Source: Gammaproteobacteria bacterium (GTDB taxonomy: Bacteria > Pseudomonadota > Gammaproteobacteria > Enterobacterales > Kangiellaceae). Taken from it: a DNA stretch of 64,000 bases. Below, in pieces: positions 48,101 to 57,284 of this stretch. The stretch covers positions 40,736 to 104,735 of the forward strand of contig JABXHY010000032.1 of assembly GCA_013373375.1 (NCBI GenBank). Direction: 5' to 3'. A model generated the notes under the pieces. It was not told the origin of the DNA. It did not search any database and saw only the letters and a program-made list of their open reading frames with translations. Every line of letters starts with the position of its first letter. Within the stretch, counting starts at the first letter, position 1. The translations under genes and the position numbers were made by a program.

Positions 48101-49504
48101 TGCTCCTGAAAACATGTTGCTCATATTCTCAACGGCGGACACATCCCACTGACTAATGTCGCTGTTAAAATTGGTTGCTCCTAGAAACAATGAACTCATG
48201 TCCGTTACTGATTCTATTCTAGGCATATCAGTGGCTTCAAAAACCAGCTCTGTGCAGTGAGCAAAAGCCGCGTGCATACTCTTCCATGGAAGAGTTCCCC
48301 ATTGATCTACACTCAGCAGCTTTTGAGCGTCACTAGAGTTAACATTAGAAGGGTCGAAATACGTTTGTGGAAACACGCCGCTAATGGTTACTGTGTAAAC
48401 TCCAGGAGCATCATAAGTATGGGTATAATCCCCGGTAATGTTACGGGTTTGTGTACCGTCTCCCCAGTCGACTTGAAAGTTGTAGTCGTAATCTTCAGAA
48501 GGTGAAGTTGTAATCATAATTTGATTGTCTTCTGATAAACCTGGGTTATCCGTTTTCCATGTCATTATCATTGGCCGGATTACACTAATATCAATCCATA
48601 CATCGCTGACTCCGGCAGCATTAACCGCCGTTACTCGATAGCTCGATAAATCTTGAGCAGCCGAGGGCGTACCATGAAGTTCGCAGGTTGATTGGTCAGA
48701 AGAAACAGAAACGTTAAGCCCTTCAGGCAGACTTTCAGAGACGCATTCCGTAATTACCCCTCCTCCATTATTCGGAAACGGAACGTTTTCTATAGCCTGG
48801 TCAACGGCATATGTTTGAGTGGATAAGGGTAATAAATTGGGAGCCGTTGTAATAGCTAAAATAACTTCTGCAGTACTTCGCCCAACAGCGTTTATCGCAG
48901 TGACGCTGTATGTCAATGCGGAAGATTCCACAGTCGGCGTTCCGTGAATTAAACAGGTACTGGCATCTTGTGTAACTGTTACGGATAAACCTTCAGGCAA
49001 AAGTTCAGTCGAACATTCTGTAAGATCGCCTCCCCCGTCATTTACAAATTGAATGGGTACAATCAACCAATTTGGAGCAAATACTTGAGCAGGCAATTCT
49101 TGAAGCGATGGCTTAACTTGAACCATGATTGTTAGAGATACGCTGCTAACACCGCCTTCATTTTCCGCGGTAATTCTATGACTGGTTTCTTCTTGGGCAG
49201 TGATTGGAGTTCCTGTTATTTCACAGGAATCACCGTCTGATGTTATTGCGACTTCCAAGCCGGTTGGCAGGCTATCTGCTCTGCATTCGAGTAACGAACC
49301 ACCACCTGAATTAATGAACCGAATGGGGGAAATCATTTCACCAGCAGGTAAAAGTTTTACAATCGAACTGTCTAATGACAAAGAAGGCTCTGAAACAGGC
49401 GGCTCACCTCCTCCTGATCCTCCGCTACATCCAAATAGGGTAATCAACATCAAGCACACTAAAATACGACGAGTGATACCTAAGTCCTTCTTGAACTGAT
49501 TCAT
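45194..49504 (-). CDS. Large BspA-type (DUF285) repeat lipoprotein
   Basis: A 1436-residue lipoprotein (lipobox ITLFGC; Shine-Dalgarno AAGGAG). Order: three He_PIG/Ig-like modules (about 35-310, each with GGG..L.EC and C.I.GTP), one PKD-like module (VDWGDGTQT, DAPGVYTVTI), eight 25-residue BspA repeats (F[N/D]xDISQWDVSSVTNMxxMF), and a linker ending NWVIYDAG. A second cassette follows: one He_PIG, one PKD, 18 BspA repeats and a similar linker. BspA-type repeats occur in surface adhesins and are leucine-rich-repeat-like. The gene is built from a duplicated cassette and should be prone to recombination. Predicted surface or outer-membrane adhesin. Confidence 0.9.
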   Translation of the reverse strand: MNQFKKDLGITRRILVCLMLITLFGCSGGSGGGEPPVSEPSLSLDSSIVKLLPAGEMISPIRFINSGGGSLLECRADSLPTGLEVAITSDGDSCEITGTPITAQEETSHRITAENEGGVSSVSLTIMVQVKPSLQELPAQVFAPNWLIVPIQFVNDGGGDLTECSTELLPEGLSVTVTQDASTCLIHGTPTVESSALTYSVTAINAVGRSTAEVILAITTAPNLLPLSTQTYAVDQAIENVPFPNNGGGVITECVSESLPEGLNVSVSSDQSTCELHGTPSAAQDLSSYRVTAVNAAGVSDVWIDISVIRPMIMTWKTDNPGLSEDNQIMITTSPSEDYDYNFQVDWGDGTQTRNITGDYTHTYDAPGVYTVTISGVFPQTYFDPSNVNSSDAQKLLSVDQWGTLPWKSMHAAFAHCTELVFEATDMPRIESVTDMSSLFLGATNFNSDISQWDVSAVENMSNMFSGATHFNSDISQWDVSAVTDMRRMFAGATNFDRNLGLWNLVSVTNMGEMFTFALSFNSDISQWNVSSVTNMHSMFSGASSFNGDISQWDVSSVTDMGSMFFEATSFNGDLSQWNVFSVMNMGSMFSRASSFNSNISQWNVSSVVDMGYMFYEASSFDQNLGSWTIESVTDMEAMFRYAKLSTSNYDALLMGWAGQNVQQDIFFDAGQSAYSDGAKVARDVLIDSYNWVIYDAGNFEALVPNLEDMSERTYRVNRVINSLYFQSNGGWNIETCTSNPLPDGLTLSVSQSGRTCVISGTPTTEQRAQVYTITATNQYGSSEATVTISISSPGTAFITTWKTDNEGISENNQIQISVNQDLNYDYDIDWGDGTKDRNVTGFTTHTYASAGTYTITIVGVFPQTYFSYFQSDAKKLLSVEQWGNIEWLSGEGAFTYSNVVLNATDVPNMSAVTNMNHMFAEARRFNGDISEWDVSSVTDMGAMFRGALSFNGDISDWDVSSVSNMGSMFYEAISFNGDISRWDVSSVTNMEAMFYDAPNFNGDLSDWDVSSVTNMRTVFNNAIAFNQDLSNWNVSSVVNMSGLFNGAKAFNQDISDWNVSSVTTMANMFSGASSFSGDLSQWDVSSVTNMDQMFANATNFDSDLSLWDVSSVTNIRQTFFGATNFNSNISEWDVSSVINMEGMFYEASRFNGDISAWDVSSVRFMRGMFQRAPSFNSDLSGWDVSSVIEMQYMFSEASNFNADISGWDVSSVTDMGGMFQQATDFNSDISQWDVSSVTNMVGMFGEAENFSQDLSLWDVSSVMDMNTMFRGASSFSSDLSQWDVSSVINMKGMFAGATNFNGDLSQWNMSSVTDTSNMFESATSFNRDISQWDVSSVTDMSFMFFGATSFNQNLGSWNIESVINMEGMFRNAMVSTDNYDSLLLGWSSQNVQQDVIFDAGESTYSNAGKTARDKLINDNNWTIYDGGKLDALILN

Positions 49505-50144
49505 TAACTACTCCTTTTAAACTACCCTTTACTTTGCCTTTTTCAGGCTTTTAAAAAAAAGGTTTAAATTCATATAAATTTGCGGAAATATCACTGTGTA
49601 AAAAAGCATGCTTGACAATATCCAGGTCATTTTCAAATAAACATGTTGTCATCTGCATTTGAATGCTCAATGAAGCCGCCTACAAAGGTGCGTGTTTATA
49701 CCTTAAGAGAAATACCCAATCCTTAAGAAAACCTTAAGATTGACTCATTTGTGTATTATTTACTTATTTCGATTCTAATCTGTTCGTTTATTAATCATGC
49801 TTAGTGAGCTTTCACAGCGAAGTGGACAGCTAAGAAAGGTAATCAGACTAGGTTAGGTTTTCGCTTATAGGATTGGTTTATTTATTTGAGTTAAGGCCAC
49901 CAAAATATAATTTCCGTTTTCGTTATTTTGTTTCACCACCAATTCTTAAGGAAGTAAACCATTCATAACACAGAATCAATACCTTTATACCTTATTGACT
50001 TTTCTGTTGAAGGTTTACTGAACTAATTGCTCTACAATGCAAGACTTGACTCGCGTACAAAGTATTAAAGGAATTAGTGTGAAGGCGACTATGGAGCCCT
50101 CACACTATCAGTATCAGCCGGTTAACTGATGAGTATTTATAACA
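49505..50144. other. 640-bp intergenic region
   Basis: It lies between the start of the large lipoprotein and the end of the next one. TTAAGA occurs three times between 49703 and 49737 (twice as CCTTAAGA), possibly a regulator site or promoter-proximal repeat. A TGCAAGACTTGACTCGCG motif at 50038-50055 resembles others at 52749 and 54766. No gene seen. Confidence 0.5.
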
Positions 50145-52034
50145 CTAGTTTGTTTCGACGCCTATTTCAATACCGGTGACATCAACACCAAATTCATTGG
50201 TTGCAAATATCTGGTAGTATCGAGTAGATGATTCCTCGGTTGGAGTTCCTGAAATTTCACAAGTTGATAAATCAGCAGAAATAGTGATACTCAAACCTGT
50301 CGGCAAACTCAGATCTGAACTACATTCAGTAAGCATTCCGAAACCATCATTTAAGAAACGGAAAGGATGTATTTCAACGCCAACTCGGTAATTGGTTGGG
50401 CTTCCGTAAGGTACGAGTATTGAAGGAGGCCTATTGTTGGGTTCATCACCATCATAGATTGTCCAATTGAAATTTGTTTTCAGATGCTCTTTTGTATCGA
50501 GGTAGTCATCTGAAGCCATAGCCATTCCTGCATCAAAGTTAACACCTTGTTGCACATTCTGCTCACTCCATCCTTCAAGAATTTTATTGTAGTTATCCGA
50601 AGTGAGAACTGCTCCAGAGAACATACTGTCTTTATTAGCCACAGAAGTGATATTCCATGAGCCAATATTCTGGTCAAAAGCCTTTGCATTTTGAAACATT
50701 CTTGACATATCAGTAACAGAACTTACATTCCAAGAGCTTATGTTTTGATCAAAATAAAGAGTGCTCCTAAACATTCCTAGCATGGTCTCAACGGAAGAAA
50801 CATCCCAGTTGCTGATGTCTTGATTAAAATTATCAGCATGAGAGAACATATGTCGCATGTTTTTAACTGAAGAGACATTCCAACCTCCAATATCTTGATT
50901 AAAGGCTCTTGCATCTAAAAACATAATTCCCATATCTTCTACATTAGAAACATCCCAATCGCTTATATCACTGTTAAAATTTGTAGCACCTGCAAACATT
51001 CCTGTCATAATTTTTACATTAGATAAGTCAGGTTTGTCAGTCGCGTTAATGACTAAGTTCTTGGCACCGAAAAATGTTTGACGCATAGCAGGCCACTGTT
51101 GGTTTCCCCATTGCTCAACTGTAAGCAGCTTCTCTGCATCACTTTCATAAACATAAAATAGGAATGCATAACTACCTGTAATCTTGACGGTGTATATGCC
51201 TGGTTGTTCATATGTATGGGTAATATCTAAAATGAGGTTGCTATCGATAGAACCATCACCCCAATCAACAGTGTAGTTTGTTCTAAAATCTTCGGCATCG
51301 CCGAGGGCTGGAAATGCATGGATTGTAATTTGGTTGCTCTCACTCGCACCTGGATTGTCAGTTTTCCAAGTCGTAATAAAAGCTTTCTCAATTTTAACAG
51401 CTATATTTATGCTTGCAGCACTGCTTCCACCAGCATTAACTGCCGTTACGATATAAGATTCCATTGATCGTTCTTCGGTGGGAACACCAGATATAGTGCA
51501 ACTGCCTTGATTTTCTGAAACAGCGACTTCGAGTCCTGCAGGCAAAACTGGAGCTTCACAACTCGTTAAATATCCTCCTCCAAAATTAGTAAATTCGATA
51601 AAAACCGGTTTATCAACGACAAAAGTTTGCGAGGGGTAAGTAATTAGGTCTGGAGCATGTGGTACGATACTAATATTTTGTCTAATTGTTGATTCTCCGG
51701 CCGAGTTAACAGCCGTTATAACGTACTCTGTGGTAGGGGTTATTTCAATTGGAACACCGCTTATGATACAAGTCGTTTCATCATAAGAGACATCTATGAT
51801 AAGGCCAGATGGTAAGCTCGCTGAGCAATTAGTGAGTGAGCCTCCTCCTTCATTTATAAATTGAAAAGGTATAATGCCTTGGTCTACTGTATAAACCAAA
51901 TCTGTAGCAACGGTTAGTGAAGGGGCACGAGCACTAGAGCCACTGCTCCCCCCGCATGCAGTGAGCAGCGTTAATGATGAAATGAGCAAAAGTGGCAATA
52001 ATTGTTTCTTGTATTCTAAAGTTTTGCTTAACAT
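50145..52034 (-). CDS. BspA-type (DUF285) repeat lipoprotein, second paralogue
   Basis: A 629-residue lipoprotein (lipobox LLTAC; AGGA Shine-Dalgarno). Two He_PIG modules (about 40-215) are followed by a PKD-like module (YTVDWGDGSIDSN, EQPGIYTVKI) and five full 25-residue BspA repeats. A linker (WSEQNVQQGVNFDAG, NWTIYDGDEPN) and a terminal He_PIG module complete it. It has the same cassette order as the 1436-residue neighbour with a shorter array, so the genes are paralogues. Predicted cell-surface protein. Confidence 0.9.
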   Translation of the reverse strand: MLSKTLEYKKQLLPLLLISSLTLLTACGGSSGSSARAPSLTVATDLVYTVDQGIIPFQFINEGGGSLTNCSASLPSGLIIDVSYDETTCIISGVPIEITPTTEYVITAVNSAGESTIRQNISIVPHAPDLITYPSQTFVVDKPVFIEFTNFGGGYLTSCEAPVLPAGLEVAVSENQGSCTISGVPTEERSMESYIVTAVNAGGSSAASINIAVKIEKAFITTWKTDNPGASESNQITIHAFPALGDAEDFRTNYTVDWGDGSIDSNLILDITHTYEQPGIYTVKITGSYAFLFYVYESDAEKLLTVEQWGNQQWPAMRQTFFGAKNLVINATDKPDLSNVKIMTGMFAGATNFNSDISDWDVSNVEDMGIMFLDARAFNQDIGGWNVSSVKNMRHMFSHADNFNQDISNWDVSSVETMLGMFRSTLYFDQNISSWNVSSVTDMSRMFQNAKAFDQNIGSWNITSVANKDSMFSGAVLTSDNYNKILEGWSEQNVQQGVNFDAGMAMASDDYLDTKEHLKTNFNWTIYDGDEPNNRPPSILVPYGSPTNYRVGVEIHPFRFLNDGFGMLTECSSDLSLPTGLSITISADLSTCEISGTPTEESSTRYYQIFATNEFGVDVTGIEIGVETN

Positions 52035-52338
52035 TTAATAGTTCCTTATTGAGCTATCAGCGATGATATTTACAGCCAATTTAGTCCTGTAGCAGAAACT
52101 TTGTGATGCGGAAACAAAAAATCAGTTACTAGGATGAAGTAAATTTCGAACAAAAAAACTGAAAAATCATTATTTGCCTGATTTTACAAAATTGAAAGCG
52201 AGCAATAATAGGTATAATTATCTCAGATTAGCTTTCGAATCGAAACTACAGATCGGTGAGATAAAAGTGAAGTCCGCTAGTAAATAATAACTTTGACACA
52301 TTGCAAATAAACATTAATCCGTAACAGCCAAGCAGACA
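52035..52338. other. Intergenic region, nothing recognised
   Basis: Promoter region of the 629-residue lipoprotein. AT-rich, no ORF or clear repeat. Confidence 0.4.
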
Positions 52339-52690
52339 TTACTTACTCCAAAGCTCTTTCAAATTCACATCTCCACTGTCAGGCCGATGCTCTTTGGGTA
52401 ATTGTTTAAACTGCACAATAACTGGAATATCAAACGAAGTTCCAGTGATAACCGCACAGCCTTTTGAAAGATTAGGTATCATAGATCTTGAAAGCGAATC
52501 CAATGTACTGATTGCGTTTTCCAGCAACAATAAATCTCTATCATTTACTAACTGATGAATAATAAAATTAAGAATCTGAGACATGACCGTTGCAGATATA
52601 TCAGCAGGAAGCTGACTGCAAAGCGTCAAAAAATGCCAAGTTCCCTAGCCTCTTTAATGATTTCCTCAAACAGTTCTACTCGATTGTCTT
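52339..52690 (-). pseudogene. C-terminal fragment of a HerA-like ATPase, frameshifted
   Basis: The open part (52339-52629) encodes LTLCSQLPADISATVMSQIL, NFIIHQLVNDRDLLLL and GTSFDIPVIVQF. This is the C-terminal pattern of HerA/DUF87 ATPases (SQ.P..L...v..Q....I.H.L.n..D). Upstream, in another frame, lies VELFEEIIKEARELGIF, which joins it across a T6 run (52628-52633), consistent with loss of one T. The rest of the gene, including Walker A, is missing. Confidence 0.65.
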
Positions 52691-52774
52691 TTCAGCTTTC
52701 ACATTCTCGACTCGACTTCGTTAGGTATGAATAAACCGACTTGCATATTGCAAGACTTGATCCGAGGATGTTTT

Positions 52775-52987
52775 TTACATTTGTCCTGTACTAATAAGAT
52801 AAGTCAAAATTAAGAAAATTAAAGGAGCACCGATTGCCATACCAGCAAAACATTTTTTAACATCCTTTCTGTAGAGCTCCTCTTAAGCCCGAGGAAAGAA
52901 AATTAATTGAGGTATTATTGAGCTGACTCTTTTTCTTAGCAGTGCGCTTTTTTCAGCAATAATAAGCAACATTACAAAGCTAACCAT
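52775..52987 (-). pseudogene. Small two-helix membrane protein gene with internal TAA
   Basis: A 71-codon frame starting ATG at 52987. It opens with a hydrophobic helix (VSFVMLLIIAEKSALL) and ends with a second one (FAGMAIGAPLIFLILTYLI). Codon 35 is TAA (52885-52883). The two halves read as one protein in a single frame, so it is probably a gene killed by a nonsense change. No family recognised. It lies in the 450-bp gap 52630-53081. Confidence 0.4.
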
Positions 52988-53081
52988 AAATATCAGCTTG
53001 CCCCCTCGCGTTTCCTTTTACTGTACAGTCATCTAATTTGTCAGACACTTCAGCTTAGAAAATTCCTAGTTATCTGATTTG

Positions 53082-53507
53082 CTAATTAACTGAAGATCTA
53101 TTTTCAATTGAATCTTCTTGAGATGGCGATTTAATAGCTATTAACCAAAAAAACCAAGAGCAAAGCAGTGCGCTCATAAGATACATAGCTCCCATCAACC
53201 CATTTTTATCAAAAAGTTCGCGATTAGCTATTGCTGCCGTCACTAGCAATGCAATAGAAAGGTACGGCCAGGCACTGTATTTCCATTTACTTTTTCGAAA
53301 TAAAAAGAATATCAAAGGGCCTAAAATTATCGTTGCAGGGTAAGCAAATACAATTGTTCCAACAGTTGCAAACAACAAGAAGGCTTCTATATCAAAAGCT
53401 CGTCCACCCATAAACGGTAAGAATAGAAACCCTACAATAAATATTGAGGGAAAAGTCATCAGTGGTGCCGTAGCGATAGCTGCCAATAAGTCAGTGTTCT
53501 TTTTCAT
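53082..53507 (-). CDS. Four-helix membrane protein, unknown
   Basis: A 141-residue protein with about four hydrophobic helices (about 8-30, 42-68, 80-95 and 105-125) and a hydrophilic Ser/Glu-rich tail. No family recognised. It lies 24 bp downstream of the DUF2059 gene on the same strand and may be co-transcribed. Confidence 0.7.
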   Translation of the reverse strand: MKKNTDLLAAIATAPLMTFPSIFIVGFLFLPFMGGRAFDIEAFLLFATVGTIVFAYPATIILGPLIFFLFRKSKWKYSAWPYLSIALLVTAAIANRELFDKNGLMGAMYLMSALLCSWFFWLIAIKSPSQEDSIENRSSVN

Positions 53508-53530
53508 GAAGTCAAATCAGCCTAATTTTT

Positions 53531-53998
53531 TTAATAATTCCCGCTCTCATCTCGCTCACTTTCTCGAATTTTTTCATCTACGATCCTGTCGACCAGCTCT
53601 TCCCTATTTTCTTCTATCCGTTGCGCAGCTAATTCTGAGCTTTTTTGTATCAGCTCTGGTATGAGCTCTCTACTTTTTTGTCCGGCTTTCGTTCCATAAA
53701 AATCAGCAATAATCTTCAACTCATCAGCAGTAAAAGCCTGTGTATACATGGCTATCAACTCCGGTTTGAGGCTTTGGAAACTCATATACTTTTCAAAATA
53801 CTCTTCAAAAATTGGTCTCATTCTTTGCATTTCTGGCTTATTAGCGAGCGCAAAGTCCAGCTTTTCAGCAATAACACCTTTAAAAGCCATCTCCATACTC
53901 AAACTTTCAAGAAGCCTCTCGGCCTGCATTTCAGCATTAGTAGCGTATAAGCTGTTTGTTAAAGTTAGCGAAATGATAAGCACCAGTACCGTTTTCAT
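53531..53998 (-). CDS. Exported DUF2059-family protein
   Basis: About 155 residues from the ATG at 53998, preceded by AAAGGAC and followed directly by a signal peptide (ISLTLTNSLYA-TNA). A longer frame from 54070 would put the signal internal and is rejected. The mature helical domain shows the DUF2059 pattern: YFEKYMSFQSLKPELIAMYTQAF and FTADELKIIADFYGTKAGQK. The function of this widespread periplasmic family is not established. Confidence 0.85.
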   Translation of the reverse strand: MKTVLVLIISLTLTNSLYATNAEMQAERLLESLSMEMAFKGVIAEKLDFALANKPEMQRMRPIFEEYFEKYMSFQSLKPELIAMYTQAFTADELKIIADFYGTKAGQKSRELIPELIQKSSELAAQRIEENREELVDRIVDEKIRESERDESGNY

Positions 53999-54221
53999 AC
54001 GCAAATTTGTCCTTTTTATAATCAATACATATAATACCAAACAACATACTTTAGTGCTTAAGAAGGTCACTATTCACACCTTTCTAGTTTTGAAAACTCA
54101 TTTATTAGATCAGCAACACACTGACAAACCGACACCACCTCGCTCCACAGTTGTGTTTAACGTAAGAATGATAACAAGGTTCAGAGTGAAGCTCCCCCAC
54201 AAATTCATTCGTAGTATCCGT

Positions 54222-54599
54222 TTATTCACCTTGTGTATTAGATACTTTCTTAAATAAGACACCAATAATTGTGTAGCTATTATCAAAACAATTTCCTACC
54301 AAGAAGGGTAAATTCAAAATGTCTAGCTTTACGTAATCACCGCCTTGTTCAGCCGCCTTGCTTTTAAGGTTTATGAGAGCACGATCATAGGTACCCTCGT
54401 ACCCAAATGTTCCACAACCTTTACCATCTGATGCTTCTATGGGACCAATTTCTTTATAGTTATCTGCTGGCATAGGAGTTCCGACTTGAATCAAGCTACC
54501 TGAATCACTTAATTTAAATGCAGGAGCTGTACAGCCACTTAGCAGTAATATAGTGAGAAAAAAACAAATCTATTATTTATAAAAAAACCATATTCTCAT
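54222..54599 (-). pseudogene. Small lipoprotein gene with two early stop codons
   Basis: The frame from ATG at 54599 reads MRIWFFYK, then TAA TAG, then ICFFLTILLLSGCTAPAF: a complete lipoprotein leader with lipobox LLSGC. A ~90-residue domain follows (GCGTFGYEGTYDRALINLKSKA, AAEQGGDYVKL) that resembles small envelope-stress or DUF4156-like lipoproteins. Translation from a TTG at 54494 would lose the leader. Either an unusual start is used or the gene is dead. Confidence 0.55.
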
Positions 54600-54791
54600 T
54601 TATTCCTAATATATTGGCTTTATACCATAGTCTCTAGAAATTCTTTTTAACTTGAATCAGTCATAAACGCTTAACTTCTATTGACACCGACTCCAATTAT
54701 TTTTAAACCGAGACCACATCACTATTCTGACTATAAAGATTTCGGAACCAAAAAACTATATAGTGCAAGATTTGCCTCCTCGCGTTCTAGA

Positions 54792-56555
54792 TCAATCATC
54801 AGCTAAACCGGCATCTGTAATCTCCCAACCATAAATATTGACTAAAGAAGTTCGAGCAGAAACTGCAGAGTTTGAATACTGGCTTTCACCTGCATCAAAC
54901 ACCACATCATTTTGAGCATTTTGGGTGCTCCAATTAATTAAAAGCTCATCATAATGACGGGGCGATAACTTTGCTCCGACAAACATGCCTTCCATACTCT
55001 TTACGTTACTAATATTCCACTGACCGATATTCTGGTCGAACAGAACGGCGTTTATAAACATGCCCGCCATCTCTTCGACATTTTCAGTATTCCAACCGCT
55101 AATGTCGTTGTTAAAATTACTTGCGTAAGAAAACATGTAACTCATTGATGTGACGGAAGAAACATCCCAACTTCCGATGTCTTGATTAAATGATTCAGCA
55201 AAAGAAAACATTGAGTTCATATTTTTCACTGAGCCAACCATCCAGGTTCCTATATCTTGATTAAAGCTCTTAGAATCAGAGAACATTCGTTCCATAGATT
55301 GAACGCTAGAGGTATCCCAGTCGCTAATCTGCGAGTTAAAGCTTACTGCAAAAGAAAACATCCCAGTCATATTTACGACAGATGAAACATCCCAGTCACT
55401 AATTATTGAGTTAAAACTTTTCGCAGAAAAAAACATGCCCTCCATGTTTTCTACAGAAGAAACATCCCATAAGTTTAGATCTTGATTAAATGCAAAAGCA
55501 CTGGCAAACATAAAACTCATATCGGTAACATTTGATACGTCCCAGTTTGAAATATCTTGATTAAACTCTGTGGCACCTACGAACATTCCTGTCATATCAT
55601 TAACAGAAGATACGTCCCACGATGATATATCCTGGTTAAATGAGTTAGCACCACTGAAAATGTATTGCATGTCGATAACGTTGGACACGTCCCATGAACT
55701 GATATCTCCATTGAATCTACTCGCATACGCGAAAGCAGCTCTCATATTCAAAACTCTTGAAACATCCCAATGACCCAAATTACTATTCAAGTTCGATGCC
55801 TTATAGAAAACACCTTCCATATCTGTTACTAACTCGAGATTTGGAGCATCTTGAGCCTTTATTTCTAGGTTACTGCATTCTGCAAATGCGAAACGCATTG
55901 TTCGCCACTGGTTGGTTCCCCACTGGTCTATTGAGAGCAGTTTATTGGCATCATGATCAATAAAGAATTCAGTTGTAGGAAAAATCCCTGTAATTTTAAC
56001 CGTATAAACACCTGGCTGTTCGTAAGTATGGCGAATACTGCTTGTGACATTTGTACTAATGTTTCCATCGCCCCAGTCGATCGTGTAGTCGTACTCAAAA
56101 TCATTAGATGTAGAAATAAGAAGTTGGTCTGACGGCGTATATCCGGCGTTATCCGTCTTCCAAGTCATAATGAATGGCTCTTCATTTTTTACACTAATGG
56201 AGATAACCGCACTACTACTACCCCAGTTATTGGTAGCCACAATCACATGCTCTGTTTCAGGCTGTGCTGTCTTTGGTCTTCCGTGTAAAATGCAGGTCGA
56301 GCGATCATATGAGATTCTAATTGAAAGACCCTCTGGAAGAGAGTCTGCCGCACATTCACTTAGATCTTCCCCGCCGGTATTGACGAAAGATATATCTCTG
56401 AAAAGCGAGTTTGCAACGAGAACTTGAGAGTTCATATCCTCAAGCAAAGGCGCACTACCATTTTTCGAGTGTTGCTGACAACCTATAATGAACACCATAA
56501 CAAATACTAAAATTAGACAATTACCCATCGGTAATCCGGTTTTAATTTTGAACAT
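54792..56555 (-). CDS. BspA-type (DUF285) repeat lipoprotein, third paralogue
   Basis: 587 residues from the ATG at 56555, which has AGGAAGTAGGG just upstream; a GTG 39 bp earlier is less likely. The lipobox is FIIGC. One He_PIG module (about 45-130) is followed by a PKD-like module (YTIDWGDGNIS, EQPGVYTVKI) and eleven 25-residue BspA repeats. The terminal linker is WSTQNAQNDVVFDAG, ending in EITDAG. It has the same cassette order as the two paralogues at 45-52 kb. Predicted surface-exposed adhesin-like lipoprotein. Confidence 0.9.
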   Translation of the reverse strand: MFKIKTGLPMGNCLILVFVMVFIIGCQQHSKNGSAPLLEDMNSQVLVANSLFRDISFVNTGGEDLSECAADSLPEGLSIRISYDRSTCILHGRPKTAQPETEHVIVATNNWGSSSAVISISVKNEEPFIMTWKTDNAGYTPSDQLLISTSNDFEYDYTIDWGDGNISTNVTSSIRHTYEQPGVYTVKITGIFPTTEFFIDHDANKLLSIDQWGTNQWRTMRFAFAECSNLEIKAQDAPNLELVTDMEGVFYKASNLNSNLGHWDVSRVLNMRAAFAYASRFNGDISSWDVSNVIDMQYIFSGANSFNQDISSWDVSSVNDMTGMFVGATEFNQDISNWDVSNVTDMSFMFASAFAFNQDLNLWDVSSVENMEGMFFSAKSFNSIISDWDVSSVVNMTGMFSFAVSFNSQISDWDTSSVQSMERMFSDSKSFNQDIGTWMVGSVKNMNSMFSFAESFNQDIGSWDVSSVTSMSYMFSYASNFNNDISGWNTENVEEMAGMFINAVLFDQNIGQWNISNVKSMEGMFVGAKLSPRHYDELLINWSTQNAQNDVVFDAGESQYSNSAVSARTSLVNIYGWEITDAGLADD

Positions 56556-56594
56556 TACCCTACTTCCTACTGAAAATAAGACGGATATTGCCAC

Positions 56595-56989
56595 CCCAAT
56601 AGGTCGTCAATATCTGTCACATTTGAATTTGATGGGCAGTATATAGAGTTAATTGAAAAACCTGGGATTAAAGGGTTTCAATGAAGCGACATTCCGTTGC
56701 ACAGAGACGACACTCCAATATTTTCACTTATATTTCAATAGATTAAGAATTAACAGGAGGTTAATCCACGGTTATGTTCGAATAAATATTTCAGCATAAT
56801 ATTGCGAAAATATGCCTTATATGAACGGTAGCTTCTAGAAACTGCAGAATTTCAAACAACCAAAATCGTTTGTGTGCCGTTTGCGCCGCATAATGTCAGC
56901 AAAAATGGTTCTACAGTCAATATTTTTGGTGCAGTTCAGGTTCATAGCAATTTGTGAATTATTTAAACAAAGGGGCTCACCAAACTTCA
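56595..56989. other. Intergenic region, nothing recognised
   Basis: A 435-bp gap counted from the chosen lipoprotein start at 56555. It carries the lipoprotein promoter and sequence beyond the truncated transposase. A plus-strand frame from 56872 runs antisense over the transposase remnant and is not supported. Confidence 0.4.
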
Positions 56990-57229
56990 CTAGCAGGCAA
57001 CTCGGTGCTGTGCAAGGTATGCACGCGGTGTTTCAATCAGTAGATGATAATGATTTCCCATTAAGCAATACGCGTGAAATACTGCATCAAATCGTTTATG
57101 TGATTCTTCGAGGGTTTTAAGAAAAGCACTGTAATAGCGCTCATCATGAAATATGGTAGAGCGTGCCTTACCTCGGTTGATAACATGATAAAAGGCATTT
57201 TCGTATTGGATGCGTTGAGGTCTGGGCAT
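56990..57229 (-). pseudogene. Truncated REP-associated tyrosine transposase (RAYT/Y1_Tnp)
   Basis: A 79-residue frame with the N-terminus of an IS200-like HUH transposase: YENAFYHVINRG, then YCLMGNHYHLLIETP, which carries the H-x-H metal motif. The normal continuation (RANLSQ..., catalytic Tyr helix) is replaced by AYLAQHRVAC and a stop. RAYTs are usually 150-300 residues, so this is a dead fragment. No matching REP hairpins were recognised nearby. Confidence 0.8.
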
Positions 57230-57284
57230 AAGTTAAAGATTAAAGTAATCTTTATACTATATTCAACCGGCTTAACCCCTTTTT

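Noticed and set aside
45194..49504. CRISPR-like 75-bp periodic repeats
   Set aside because: The period is the 25-codon BspA protein repeat inside a continuous reading frame.
56872..57120. Plus-strand 82-residue ORF
   Set aside because: Antisense over the RAYT fragment, with no recognised motif or ribosome-binding site.
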